64,000 nucleotides of DNA from Rhododendron vialii (taxonomy: Eukaryota; Streptophyta; Magnoliopsida; Ericales; Ericaceae). This document shows, piece after piece, positions 1 to 11,519 of the stretch. The notes under the pieces were generated by a model. That model was not told where the DNA came from, did not search any database, and saw only the letters and a list, made by a program, of their open reading frames with translations. Location: the NCBI RefSeq assembly GCF_030253575.1, contig NC_080568.1, forward strand, positions 1,939,501-2,003,500. The letters are read 5' to 3'. Numbering within the stretch: position 1 is the first letter of the stretch; each line of letters starts with the position of its first letter. Both the position numbers and the translations under genes were made by a program.

Positions 1-151
1 GCTGATTTTTTGCGAGGGCCTTTGAAAAAATGTTTTACATTTAATGAACGGCTTGGATTATTTGTGTGGGACCCGTAGTGGGCCCCACAAAAAATCTGTG
101 CACAAAATCTGTGCACATTTGCTATGCGTGTAGCATTACTGTTTTTCATTT
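1..151. mobile_element. Right-hand part of a foldback MITE (TGCTAC family), cut by the window edge
   Basis: Positions 1-151 match the right arm of the complete foldback element at 26108-26504. They share the stretch coding 'ttaatgaacggcttggat', the 'gtgggccccaca' block, two 'tgtgcaca' blocks and the terminal GTAGCA. The left arm would lie before position 1. The element sits in or beyond the last intron of the polygalacturonase gene that starts at 4170, which may be why that gene's last exon is not seen here. No transposase is present. The family name is mine. Confidence 0.6.
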
Positions 152-241
152 GTCATTTTAAAAATTAGATATCATTTAGTAGTACTTTTTAAAAACAAGT
201 TTGGATAACCAAATCAAAGAACTTCCCCCCAAAAGTTCTTG

Positions 242-244
<3 letters not shown>

Positions 245-284
<40 letters not shown>
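245..284. repeat. (GA)n microsatellite
   Basis: About 20 uninterrupted GA units. The surrounding 152-440 stretch holds no exon I can recognise. It lies where the final intron of the polygalacturonase gene should be. Confidence 0.9.
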
Positions 285-286
<2 letters not shown>

Positions 287-619
287 TGCAACATTTGTTG
301 CATTTCCCTTTGAAGATAAGTAGTTTTTGCAGAGTCCTTTTCAGAAACAAGTTTTTAAAACAACAGCAATTCATTGCTTCCCTATCATACTCAGTTTTCA
401 AAAAAAAATCACGAACGCAAAAGCTTGTTTTGGGATTTTGCCTCTGAAAAAGGACTACTATTGAAATACGTTTTCGAAATGATGTTCGCCGAACAAGTTT
501 TCTGTATTTTGTAAGACATGAGAGCTCGACGATACTGATCTGGGTAAGTAATAAGTATTCTAAGATGTCCAAGTTTTTTTTTTTTTTCCATTGAGCTTCA
601 TGAATATTGTTGGTCTTAC

Positions 620-3600
620 TTGATTTTTGCAATTCTTGCTACCGTCGCAATAGTACTGGTTAATCAAGATGGGGTTCTTAGATTCAACTAGGGTAATGTC
701 CTTGAACAAGATATTCTTAGCAAATCCCGAGCCACCCTGTATAGGACACAACAAATCTGGTTAATTGAGGGAGGAAAAAAAAGGATGTGGAAAAAAGAGA
801 GCAAGAATCATGCAATAGAAGAGACTAGTTACACTAAACTAGATTTGTCAAATCGTATTTATTAGCTGTCCGCTCTCAGGTTGGGCAGTACGGTTGGCGA
901 GGACAATCACTCATTCTTAAAATCGGTGTTCTCTTAAGAATCTAATACGAAAGAGTCGGACTTTGTATATAGCAATGTTACAAACACATAGCATAAAAAA
1001 ATTGCACAGAATCTTGCATTGAAAACGATGAAAAGTCGATAGGTGGTTTGTGATTACACTAGATTCAGGCCTCCTTCGGTTAGCATTGCTTAAAATAAAC
1101 ACATAAGTTAAGTAAATTTGTACTTATATTAAAAAAAAAGTAATTAAATTTGTATTGTTAAAAGACAATTTTATCCATGCGCACTGTTATCTTTATCTCT
1201 ATTCACATGAAATTACCAACCAAATTACCTCTCATACGAAAAAAATGAATGCAAAAAGTTAAGATAATTCAGTTATTTCATGCAAAAAATGACAAGAAAA
1301 TAGGTGGATGAAGATAAAAGAGGGCTGCAAAAATCATTTTCCTACTTTTTCAGTGTTTTAACTCTATTTTAGAGTACCTGCCATGTCTTGATCCTTGCCG
1401 CATTTTGAGTCCCAAAGAAGGTGCAATTTACTACATGCACCTCTTCCACGGTTCCTTTACTCCCATCTTTTCCCAAGCTTCCAATGCTAAGTAAGAATAT
1501 ATACAAACACACCAATACTTTGTCAATAGAAATTTCCAACGACCAGAACTTGGGGTTCTTGTAGTGCAGAATCGTCCATCTCGGCTATCAATGGTTTAGA
1601 TTTCGTCTCGACAATGGACGGCTTGGATCTACAGAAGCCAAGATGAAATGTGAACCACTGATTGTCGAGATAGACGGCTTAGATCGCGCACTAATAGTGC
1701 TCGAGAGCACTACAAGGACCTCAAACTATAGCAGCTTATTGCGAAAAATCATAGTTGTTTTTCTATGATGAACAAACCTTATTCCATGGCCTGGGCCACA
1801 ATGTACTCCGGTAATGTTGACGTAGGAGCAGCCAGTATTGAGAGCAATGCAATCATCACCTAAAAATATGACAAACAAATTTTACTATATTTTTCTAATT
1901 ATTGAGAATTTTCCCGTGAAGTGAAGTAGGGAAAATAAATACGGTTTCCTTTCCGTGTTTGTTTGACACAAGAATTTTATGAGTAAACTACAGTATAACT
2001 GTTTTTTTTTTTTTTTTTTTTTTCAAATGGAAATTCTATGGTATAACTGTTTAACTATGTATAAAACTAGTTTAAAAAATAAGACGCTTCCACAATCTTA
2101 TACTTCACATAGCAAGACAATTTCTTAGGAAAGAACTACTCGCAGGTTTCACAAATTTCTTGGTTAGTTGATTTTCATACTTTTTCACTCATTTCAAGCC
2201 TGCTAATAATCTCAGCAACAATCAAAAGAGCAACAAGGAAAAAAAGCAGTAGGAATGTAAACGTACCCGTTTTGATGACGGAATCTTGAATTGTAACCCT
2301 GGTGGACAGAGAGATATCGATGCCATCGGTATTAGGGACTGTGCCGGGTGTTGTTATATTGATGTTGGAGATTGTGATGTCAGCACAGTTTGTCATTGAG
2401 ATGTGATTTTGTGGAGCGTTTGTAATTCTCAATTCGCTAACTTGAAGATTCCTACAACTGTTGATTGTCAAAACCTGCCATTCATAAAAACCCATCAATA
2501 TTGTAACAACAAAAATCATTCGTGCATGCGAACAGTGGCTGAGTTAGGATTCGATAAGGGGAAAAAAAAAGAGAGACTTCTACTTACCGGAGGTGCATCG
2601 GTACCACACTTATTATTCTCCTGAAAATTAAAAACGGATCTAATTTTAAGTACTAATTCTTCCCATAAATCGAGGATATAAAATTAAATGGAAATTTAAT
2701 ATAAAATTTAAGTGCTTCGAATGTCAATTAATTAACCCACTTTTCCACAAATTGCCCACCAACTTGGCCCATTGCCATCAACGTCTCCATCTCCATTGAC
2801 AATAAGTCCATCTACTTTGCTGAAAACTAGCCAAAATCTTGTTCCATTACCAAAATCTTTCTTGATTGGTGCTATAATGTTGCCTAAAACCTGCATTAGA
2901 GGAAATTAATAATTAAAATATGCATTAGTTTATATGAAGAGATTTAACAACCTAAACACTTTTCTCTCTCTCTCTAATAACAAGCAAAATCTCAGCCTTC
3001 CGTTTTGGCAATCAATAGTCTGGATTTTAAAAAAACTATTCACGCGAATAGTTTAACTATTATAAGCAAATAGTTTTTTTAAAAATCCGAACCGTCCAAA
3101 ATATTTTTAGAGGTGCGTGATTGAGTGCCGTAAACTTTATTTACGGGTTGCTCCGTAAAGAAGTTTTTCTCTTATATGAAATGTATTACAAATTAATATC
3201 AATGACGTTGATATTAATTCCTCTTTCCAATAATTAGTTGTCAATTAATTGGATATTTATCCGAACTCGTTGCGAAAAATATAATGATTGCTAAATAATA
3301 TTACCTGAAAATTGATTGAAGGGGATTTGCATGGGCCTTCGAACAACGCCGTCTTCAACAAGAATGTCTTACCCTTTGGTACAAGGAGACTAGAATTTTC
3401 ATTTGATGTAGATCCACAAACTTCTTTCCAAGCCTTCTGAAAAGCCTTTTTTTTTTTTTTTTTTTGAAAAATTAATTTCAGAACAAACTATTAGTAATGT
3501 TCTTATAATGGTCATGTTGCAATAAATAAATGTAATTTCGTATGTATATCCCGTGTACGAATTAAATCCTCCAATATGACATTCCATATCAAACAATAGA

Positions 3601-4170
3601 CATTTCGTTACCCCAAAGGTTTAGCCAAGTGGATGTGAGAGAAGTACAATATATAAATTAGCTTCCTAAGAGCATTTTTCTAAAGGAATAAGCGAAATGA
3701 AATTTACATTAACTTTGAAGAGTTATTTGAAGAGTTACATTATAAAAGAAATTATCCAAAGGCAAAAATTAAATGTGCTAAAATCGCGCCAAAGAATTTA
3801 ACGCACTTGTCCCGTTAAGTGAGTAAAAAAAAAAATCGCGTTAACGAATCTCTAAAATTACAAAAATTCGCTCTTTACCTACTGCCAAGGTATTTAACTC
3901 CGCTATCTAAAATTTATGGCTGCGACCTGCTTTTATATGCATGGAAATGTACATTACGTGCACAGAATCACCAATCAAATTATGGACGTGAGATGGCATG
4001 AGAGTGTACGAGTAGTAATTTTTATTTATTTTTACCTTAGAATCATCTGTTTCACCATCTCCAACAGCCCCAAATTCTACCACGTCAAAGCCTCCTCCTT
4101 GTGCTGATGATTCCACCATAACCATGCATAGGAGTAGTAGAAGCAAAGCAATAGTGTGAAAACCCTGCAT
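620..4170 (-). CDS. Polygalacturonase (GH28), 3' end outside the window
   Basis: This is a pectin-hydrolysing family 28 glycosidase, secreted to the cell wall. I reconstruct eight exons: 4036-4170, 3305-3445, 2741-2890, 2588-2620, 2267-2474, 1778-1859, 1378-1486 and 620-736. All phases agree and give 325 residues. Exon 1 starts at the only ATG before a leucine-rich signal peptide (residues 2-23). All four GH28 catalytic motifs are intact: NTDGID, GDDC, GPGHGI and RIKTWQ, followed by NQYYC. The last exon (about 92 residues in the neighbouring copy) should lie below position 440, but homology to the copy ends there and foldback-MITE sequence follows, so it is displaced or lost. The exon 2 acceptor follows a long A tract instead of pyrimidines, and the exon 3 donor (GTGGGT) is weak. 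Whether the enzyme is endo- or exo-acting cannot be told. Identity is very likely; full function is uncertain. Confidence 0.85.
1550..1724. mobile_element. MITE in a polygalacturonase intron, shared with the tandem copy
   Basis: The ends are inverted repeats: GGTTCTTGTAGTGC on the left and GCACTACAAGGACC on the right. The interior has several inverted copies of a 'gatagacggcttagatc'-like motif. The homologous intron of the pseudogene copy carries the same element at 7542-7722, so it was inserted before the tandem duplication. Confidence 0.65.
2998..3180. mobile_element. Foldback MITE with GGATTTTAA/TTAAAATCC arms
   Basis: The arms 'ctggattttaaaaaaactat' and its inverse meet in a short AT loop. 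Outside them lie 'gaaccgtccaaa' and 'ccgtaaa...tttacgg' blocks. Related elements occur at 39060-39240, 55195-55405 and 58955-59075. This one lies in an intron of the polygalacturonase gene. Confidence 0.55.
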
Positions 4171-4256
4171 ACACAAATACAAAAACTTGATGAACCCATT
4201 ACTAATAATTTATATGTATTCACCACTTGAAAGTATCTCGTAGAAAGAGATCGAGT

Positions 4257-4327
4257 CAGAGCCGGCCCCGAGCTAAAGCAAGAGATGCGGCCGCTTCAGG
4301 TTCCCGAATAGCCAGGGCCGGCTCTAT
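4257..4327. mobile_element. 71-bp mini element with AGAGCCGGCCCC ends and an 11-bp flanking repeat
   Basis: AGAGCCGGCCCC (from 4258) and its inverse GGGCCGGCTCT (to 4325) bound a short GC-rich body. The flanks are the exact 11-bp direct repeat AGAGATCGAGT at 4246-4256 and 4328-4338. Such a long duplication is compatible with a Mutator-type deletion derivative. It lies about 80 bp upstream of the polygalacturonase start codon. Confidence 0.55.
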
Positions 4328-4339
4328 AGAGATCGAGTT

Positions 4340-5690
4340 AGAGAGAGTGAGTGAGAGTTTATAGCTCTAACCATCGCTATAGTGGTCACACAAATGTATT
4401 TATGTATGGATGCGAATCGTAGAGACAACGTCAAGGGGCCGGTGAGGAATCCAAATTTATGAACTAAATTGAATATATATAATGGTCACCCAGATGTTTT
4501 TTTTTTTGGTAAGTGGTCACGCAAATGTTTGGCTAATTCTACCCCAGGGTCATACGTCCTAATCGGTTCTTTAATTTAGATCTTTTTAGGGTAACAAATC
4601 ATGCATTATATGGAATTTTAGTGAATTAGTACGTATCTCTAGTTTGACTGCACTAAAATTACTAGTAGGAAACTATATCTATATATCTAAATATAAATTA
4701 ACTGAATCTTGGGTACTGAAAAGGAGTAAGTAACGTGCCATAATTCCATTTAACCATTTTTTCCCTCCCAAAAAAAGATTCAAATTTGTTGACCATCCAT
4801 CAATTAATATTGCTTCATGCGATTAATTATGTTATGTCAACCCCTCTCTTTTACTGCTCAAATGTTACTAAAAACATATGTACAAAACTAATTCGTGGGA
4901 AAATTTTATTGGAAAATAAATCGCGGGAAACCGAATCGAGTCTGCGGCAAAAAAATCTCCCCGGCCCACGTTATTGGAATGTTAATTGTTTTTACGGCAA
5001 CATTCTTGGAAAGAGAATCGATTTTTTCGCACTCAATTGTACAATTTGATCCTCTATATATGGTATTGTATTGTGTAAGAAATCTTCTCATCAAATAAGT
5101 TAACATGTGAATTAATATGGTAATATAAATAAGAAATTAGACGATATAAAAAAGAAAAAAGAAAAAAGAAAAAAGAAGAAGCTGGCCGGTGATATTTCGA
5201 GGCGCATTGTCATTTTCATAAAATCAGTGTTGCCTCCCTGCTTAAAGGCTGTAACAGACACCAATGAGCACTCCAAGATTTAGCCCAATGTGATCACAAC
5301 CGTCTTTGTTTAGAGTTCACGCGCGCCCTCCAAGTAAAAACACGTTCTAGTACTGAAAATGTGTATAACAATAGAATCGTAAAAATCACTTGTAAGGCCC
5401 TATATAGGCCTTGTGACTCTCCACAAAATGTAATCATTAACGCAAATTATCAAGAATAATAAGCCACATTAATATTGTAACAAATTAACCAATCATTAAA
5501 AGGCTAATTTAGCTTATGAACATGAGGGCTGTATGTAACTTCCCAAGTTTAATATGAATGATAAATTCAGAAAATGAGTTAGAGGAATAGTAATAATTCT
5601 AACAACCCTCCACAAAAGTTTCTAAGTGATTTTGGCCATTGTTTTGTACAAATTCTGCGTCCGCCGCTGGATATTAAACAACAGAAAACA
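4340..5690. other. Intergenic DNA, no gene seen
   Basis: AT-rich DNA with an A/G tract near 5150-5175. Reading frames here are short, lack homology I recognise and have no gene-like context. It would hold the promoter of the left polygalacturonase gene (right part of the 4.2-4.7 kb stretch), but I see no clear TATA box. Confidence 0.5.
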
Positions 5691-5945
5691 ACTGAACCTT
5701 CGAAAATACGGACCACTGGAACGAAAAAGAAGCATCTCTATTTTCCTTTGTTCATCCAACGTAGCTCTCCCAAATAGCTTTCCATCTTTTGAAAAAGGGG
5801 GTTTTTGTCTCCACCTCGAGAACAAATTACTCATTTTTCTTAGACAGATTATTTTAGACACAGATTGTTGTCCAACGTATAGAACATGCGGTAGTCGCAT
5901 CAGGCTAGCCTCTGAAAGCCAGTCGGGGAGCCACTTTCAACCATT
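5690..5945. repeat. Dispersed repeat, copy 1 (pair with 10495-10700)
   Basis: It shares, in the same orientation, 'gaagcatctctatt...cc', the 'ggcttccatctt'-like block, 'atagaacatgcggtag' and 'aggctagcctctgaaag' with the segment at 10495-10700. No coding capacity or terminal repeats are visible, so the class is unknown. Confidence 0.6.
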
Positions 5946-6837
5946 GACATGCTATGTCAAATTTGTGATTGCCTACTGCCCATCAAAGATGGAGCTCGAT
6001 CGATATCGGAAAACAATACACTGAATTCTGAATGAATTCAGGAGTAGAACAAAACCTAAAGTATACATCAAGGGTAGTTAATCGTGTAGAAGCTCGTCAT
6101 CATCATTGGGAAGTAAGCAGGGAACACTAGGCATGTTAGAAGCACTTGAAGTTCCATGGGCATTGATGCATTTTGAGGAAATATCACCATCTTTTCCCCC
6201 AGCTGTAAGATTAGGTGATGCTGTTATGTTGATCCCATCCAGCACTAAGCGATGGCAACCTACACTTTCACTGCATAGTAATTGCACCGCGGCTCCGGTA
6301 GCAGACGTCCCGGTAAATCCGATGAATGAGATGTCACTTATCTCCACCGCCAACGTCTGTAAAATGGACTACTATTTTTCAAAATATGTTTTGGAAATTA
6401 AACGCGTTCGCCAAACAAATTTTCTGTATTTTCTAATACATGGGAACACGACGATACCAATTTGGGCAAGTAAATAATATTCAAAATGTCCAAGTATTTT
6501 TATTTTTTTATTTCTTGAGCTTCATGAGTATTGTTAGTCTTACTTGATTTTTGCAATGCTCCATATCGTCGCAGTAATACTGGTCAATCAAGATGGGGTT
6601 CATAGATTCAGGGGTAATGTTCTTGAACGAGATCTTCTAAGCAAATCCAGAGCCACCCTGTATAGGACACACGAACCTAGCTAATTGAGGGGGAAAAAAA
6701 AGGATGTGGAAAAAAACAGAAGAGGAATCATGCAATAAAAGAGACTAGTTACACTAAACTAGATTTGTAATATCGCATTATTAGCAGTCCGCTCCCAGGT
6801 TGGGCAGCACAAGTCAGAGAGAGACAATCACTCATTC

Positions 6838-7140
6838 ATAAAATTTTTATTTTGTATATACCTGATTTTGAATATTATTGATAATTATTCGTGAATTGCT
6901 ACTTATAATTGCAATAATTTTGGTTCGATTTGATAAAAAACCGGTTAATTTACATTCTCATTTCTCAATTTCTTTCATAAATAAAAAAATAAGCAAGTGA
7001 TAGTTGATGTAGCCTAAAGAATCATTTTAATGTACAAATGTAATGAATTGGAAAGCAAAAACCTTATGATATAATAAGTATACATTCCGATAAAAAATAT
7101 ATGTCTATTAAGCCGGTCTTCCAGGGTTAAAATCCTGACT
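6838..7140. repeat. Dispersed AT-rich repeat, copy 1 (pair with 52735-53095)
   Basis: It begins 'aaatttttattttgtatata' and ends near 'atatatgtctattaagccgg'. The segment at 52735-53095 follows the same order and orientation throughout. It looks like the tail of a longer transposon family whose GC-rich left end is visible near 50036 and 52680. It lies in an intron of the pseudogene. Confidence 0.6.
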
Positions 7141-7144
7141 CTGC

Positions 7145-7320
7145 CACTGATAACCACTGCTAGTGCAACTGGTTGTCTCCTTTCCCCCTCCGTGGTGGCC
7201 TTGGTTCGAGCCCCACAAGGGGCGGGCTATGGATAGCCCATGGACTTCCTCCTTCCTTGTTCTAATTCTAACATTCCACCAACCCCACTAATGTATACAA
7301 TATTGAAAAAAAAAAATAGA
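7145..7320 (+). mobile_element. SINE-like element
   Basis: An A-box-like 'tagtgcaactggttg' is followed 30-40 bp later by a good B box (GGTTCGAGCCCC near 7202) and ends in an A-rich tail at 7305-7320. This is the layout of a tRNA-derived SINE. I could not fix a target duplication. Confidence 0.45.
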
Positions 7321-7541
7321 TAAAAGAGGACTGCGAAAATCATTTGCTTGCTTTTTCGGTGTCTAATTCTATTTTCGAGTACCTGCCATGTCATCCTTGC
7401 CGCATTTTTAGTCCTAAAGAAGGTACAATTTACTACATGCACCTCTTCCACGGTTCCTTTACTCCCACCTTCTCCCAAGCTTCCAATGCTAAGTAAGAGT
7501 ATATAAATACGTATCAATACTTAACCCAAAGAAACAGCAAC

Positions 7542-7722
7542 TGGGTCCCTGCAGGTCAGAATCGTCTATTTTGGCTATCAATGGTTTACATATCATCTCG
7601 ACAATAGTCGATCGGCTTGGATCTACGGAAAGCCGAGATGAAATGTGGATCACTGATTGTCAAAATAGACGGCTTAGATCGCGCGTTAGTAGTGCACGAG
7701 AGCACTACAGGGACCCCAAACC
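7542..7722. mobile_element. MITE in the pseudogene intron (copy of 1550-1724)
   Basis: Same element at the orthologous position. Its right end, GCACTACAGGGACC, is well kept; the left end is degraded (GTCCCTGCAGGTC). Confidence 0.6.
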
Positions 7723-8740
7723 ATGACAGCTTATTGTAAAATTAAAATCATTGTAGTTTTTCTATGATCAACAAACCTTATTCCATGGCCTGGGCCACAA
7801 CGCACACTAGTAACGTTGATGTAGGAGCAGCCAGTGTTGAGAGCAATGCAATCATCACCTAGAAATATGACAAACACGTTAATTCTAACATTTTTCCTTT
7901 CACTTTTTACCGTGGTCGAAAAATTAAAAAATGGAAAACGATTTTCTAATTATTGAGTAATTTTTGGTGAAGTGAAAGTAGGGAAAAATAAAATACGGTT
8001 TCCTTAATTGGCGTGCTTGTTAGACGCAAGATTTTTATGAGTAAATTACGGTATAATAACTCTTTAACTATGACCTCAACAACAATATCGAATGAGCAAC
8101 AAGCAAAAAAGGCTAGCTAGTAGGAATTTATACATACCCGTTTTGATGACGGAATCTTGAATTTTAATCCTGGTGGATAGAGAGAGACGTCGATGCCATC
8201 GATATTCGGGGTTATGTTGGGTGTTATTATATTGATGTTGGAGATGGTGGCGTCAGCACAGTTTGCCATTGAAATGTGATTACGTGAAGCGTTTGTAATC
8301 CTCAATCCACTAACTTGAAGATTGTTACAACCGTCGAATTTCAAAACTTGCCATTCGTAAAATCCTATTAACCTAACAACAAAAATTGAAGATTTTTTTT
8401 ATTTTTTTTGGTGAAACAGACGATATTATAAAAGAGAGGCTTCTACTTACCGGAGGTCTACTAGTACCGCACCCATTTCCCTGGAAATTAACAACCGATC
8501 TAATTTTTAAGTACTAATTCTTTCCACTAATCGAGGTTGTTAAATTAAATGGAGATTAATATAAGATTTAAGTGCTTCAAATAGTATTAATTAACCCACA
8601 TTTTCACAAGAACTCCACCAACTTGACCCATTGCCATCAACATCTCCATTGACAGTAAGTCCATCTACATTGCTGAAAGCTAGCCAAAATCTTGTTCCAC
8701 TTCCAAAATCTTTCTTGGTCGGTGCTATAATGTTGCCTAC

Positions 8741-9890
8741 CTGCATTAATTTCCATTATTAATACAAAAAGGGAGAGAGAGAGATGAATAAAACATGCAT
8801 ACCAATGAGTAATGAAAATAAGCCAATTTTGCAAATTTTTTCGTCTTTATTCAAAAAAAAATTGATTTCGATCATAATTTTTAACTTTTTAGATTCCTCT
8901 CATCATGACGATGCAATAATCCCCAAAAAATTGACGAAAAACTAACAAATACGAAAAAAAATTTAAATAAGGACAAAAAAAATAAGCCACTTGACTTATT
9001 TAGCCGAACGGAATTTTGGGTCCAAATTAATAAAAACAAAAAATAAGAAAGATGTACAGATGTAACAAGAGGGGTTGGGATCTTTTAACAAATTAAACTT
9101 GAAAGGGGCCTGGGCCTAGCCCACTTTGGTGGGTTAGGTTGGGCATTTTAGGCCTTCAGGTGTTGGGTTTTGCCTTATAAAAGAACGTTTGGATTTTTTT
9201 CAATTGGATGTATTTTTCAATTTTTGGTTGGAATCTCATTTTTTAAAATTTCTTCCCATAATATAATAAAAGGCTACTTTTGCCGATTAAAAAAAATCCG
9301 AAGGAATAGTGATTTGAAAATTACACATTCCCAAGTAGAGCATGAGGTATCCAGACTCCCCTTGGAATAATGAGAAATTATTAATTGCCCTTATAGTCCC
9401 GCCAAGTGATGCTCCAAAGGCCTCCACATCACTCATTCACGCGGGTGCAAAATAAAATGTAATAATTTATGAACCCCACGTAAATATACGGTGGTGAAGG
9501 TTCCTGAAACACCACGTAACTTTGCTCTCGAAGCACTGAATAATCATTTTGGAATAACGCTAGGTACTAGTACTACTAGTTTGTTAGGTGAGAGGTCCGT
9601 GAGGAACTGAAAAGGAACGAAGAGGAAGGTAAAAGCATCTTCAAGGAATATGAAAAAAGCATCTTCAAGGAATATGCGAAATTCAAAGTTCACCTAGAGC
9701 TCATTTTAAAAATATATATAAGCTCTATATAAGCTCTAAAGTTGTTGACAAATTCGTAGATTGTGACAAATGTTTTTTAGTATTGGCAAAATATCATCAC
9801 ATCCCGATGAAAAAGAGAATGTGCCAAAATATATTGGACTCCTTTTTCATACTAGGACTAGAAATTTGACAAAGAGAGAAAGATATGGCA
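8741..9890. other. Intergenic DNA with one AT-rich dispersed repeat
   Basis: 8825-9010 belongs to the family with the 'gattcctctcrtc-gacgat-caataa' core and 'aaaactaacaaat' that recurs near 41290, 59190, 61000 and 61800. The remainder contains no recognisable exon, including no trace of polygalacturonase exons 1-2. Confidence 0.5.
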
Positions 9891-9904
9891 TAACCACGTG
9901 TGCA

Positions 9905-10190
9905 AACGAGCTGAACTGAGCCGAGCCTAGTTGAGCTTCGTTGTGTTTGAGTTTAACTTGTTTATTAAACGGACATAAAACTTAAGCTCAAGCCCTTTAC
10001 GAGCCGAGCTTGGCAAATTTACTTAATGAGCATTTTTAAACGAGCCGAACCTATTCAAACGAGCCATACTTTGCCAGCCGAGCTTTTGATTGTTGAGCTA
10101 AACGAACCAAAAATTTGAGCTTGAGCTCGGCTTGTTTACTAAACCAGTCGAGCCACGAGCTGCTTGAGAGCAGCTTAGTTTGTTTCCAAC
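9905..10190. repeat. Degenerate GAGCCGAGC-rich repeat
   Basis: Many imperfect copies of 'gagccgagc', 'aaacgagcc' and their inverses occur within 285 bp, in both orientations. Sequences of this type are common noncoding transposon remains in plant genomes. No ORF. Confidence 0.5.
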
Positions 10191-10494
10191 CCTAGTCATA
10201 ACCTAGATGAGGAATTGATATTCTTAGCCCCCAAAAATGGCGAAATTGACATTCGTGGGTTGAATTTGTATCACATTTAAGCCACTTTCACCCAAAAAAA
10301 TCGAGAAGGCACTAGGCCAGTTTTATTGTATTATTGAAGTACATCGGAGTACAATAAAGATCCCAAAAGGAAAGAGAAAGATCTCCACATAAGGAAGAAA
10401 AAGGCTCCACAAAGAGAGAACAACCTCCATGCAAGGAAGGCCACAATCCTCCACGCAAAGATGAAGTATTGAAATAACAAAAAGAACCTCCACG

Positions 10495-10700
10495 GGAGGA
10501 TATGGACCACACAAATAAAAGAGAAGCATCTCTATCTTCATTCCTTTTGCCATTGTAGGTTTATCAAATGGCTTCCATCTTCCAAAAAAGGGATTGTAGC
10601 TTCCACCCCGGGAAGATGTTGGATTCTTCATGGACAATGGGGGTTGCCCAACATACAGAATATGCGGTAGCTGCGTAAGGCTACCTCTAAAAGACGGGTA
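10495..10700. repeat. Dispersed repeat, copy 2 (pair with 5690-5945)
   Basis: See 5690-5945. From 10701 to about 11500 I see only AT-rich DNA without gene features. Confidence 0.55.
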
Positions 10701-11519
10701 GACGACTTGATATGTAAAATCTATGTATTGGTTATAAATGCTCTAAAAGAAAGCATAAGAAAAAATCATTTTGTTTTGGGAGGGGGGAGGGCAATGTTTT
10801 GATTGGTTTGTTTACCTATTTTTTAGTGTGTATTTTGATCACTTATTTGTCTTAAGTTAAGTGAAGTGCCCGTTTTAACTTAAGAAAAACCCGCAATTTT
10901 TGAGTCTTTTCATTTGTATTTTTTGAATTTGAATTCATATTTTTATGATTGTTCGATTCCTCTTGTCTTGACCAATGTGTAATCTCAAATATTCTAACAT
11001 TAAAGTTCAAAACAAGTTTTACTAACTACAAAAAATACTCACTGTCTTAAAATTTTGTTAATTATATGGAGATTTATGTAATCCAAACACTTAATCTAGG
11101 GAGATTTATGTAATTATTTATCTTAAGAACAAAACAAAGAAAGATATAGTCTACAACTTGTAGTAATTTAGCGAAAACAGGGCCTAAGAAGGAAATGTAA
11201 TCATATTTTTTGCACTCCGCATTCTTTTCATCACCCTGCAAAATTTGAACTGTGCTTACAATATAGTACAGTACAAGTATAGACACTAAAAGTAAAATTT
11301 TGAAGCATATTTATAAAAAAAAAAATAAAGTGCAAAAATGATTAGTAAATTAAGCATTAATATAGAAACAATAAAAATGGGAAAACCTAGAAATAATGCA
11401 AGAGACTTTCTTGGCCAACAAACCCACCTCCATGTTTGGTAAGACAGCACGCGTATATGCACGTGCCTTTCAAAGCCTCTGTCACGCTTGCCGTTGTGCT
11501 GATATAAAAATCAGAAAGT

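Larger units (their letters stand above)
6078..8740 (-). pseudogene. Polygalacturonase pseudogene, 5'-truncated tandem copy
   Basis: This copy has exons homologous to exons 3-8 of the gene at 620-4170 plus the terminal exon (6078-6356, 92 residues, ending in HD and TAA). Exons 1-2 (signal peptide and start) are not found in 8740-9400. Breaks: an in-frame TAG at 6637-6639 where the intact copy has AAG (Lys); a 2-bp insertion in the TC-rich stretch near 8185, just after the NTDGID-like motif; and a 3-bp loss near 7386 that turns RIKTWQ into RMTWQ and removes the substrate-binding lysine. GDDC and GPGHGI survive at 7778-7860. Introns and even an intronic MITE are shared with the intact gene, so it arose by tandem genomic duplication, not retroposition. 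Confidence 0.88.

Noticed and set aside
3907-4182. Start of the polygalacturonase four codons upstream (MYLC...)
   Set aside because: The upstream codon is TTG, not ATG. The first real ATG is at 4170 and gives a proper signal peptide.
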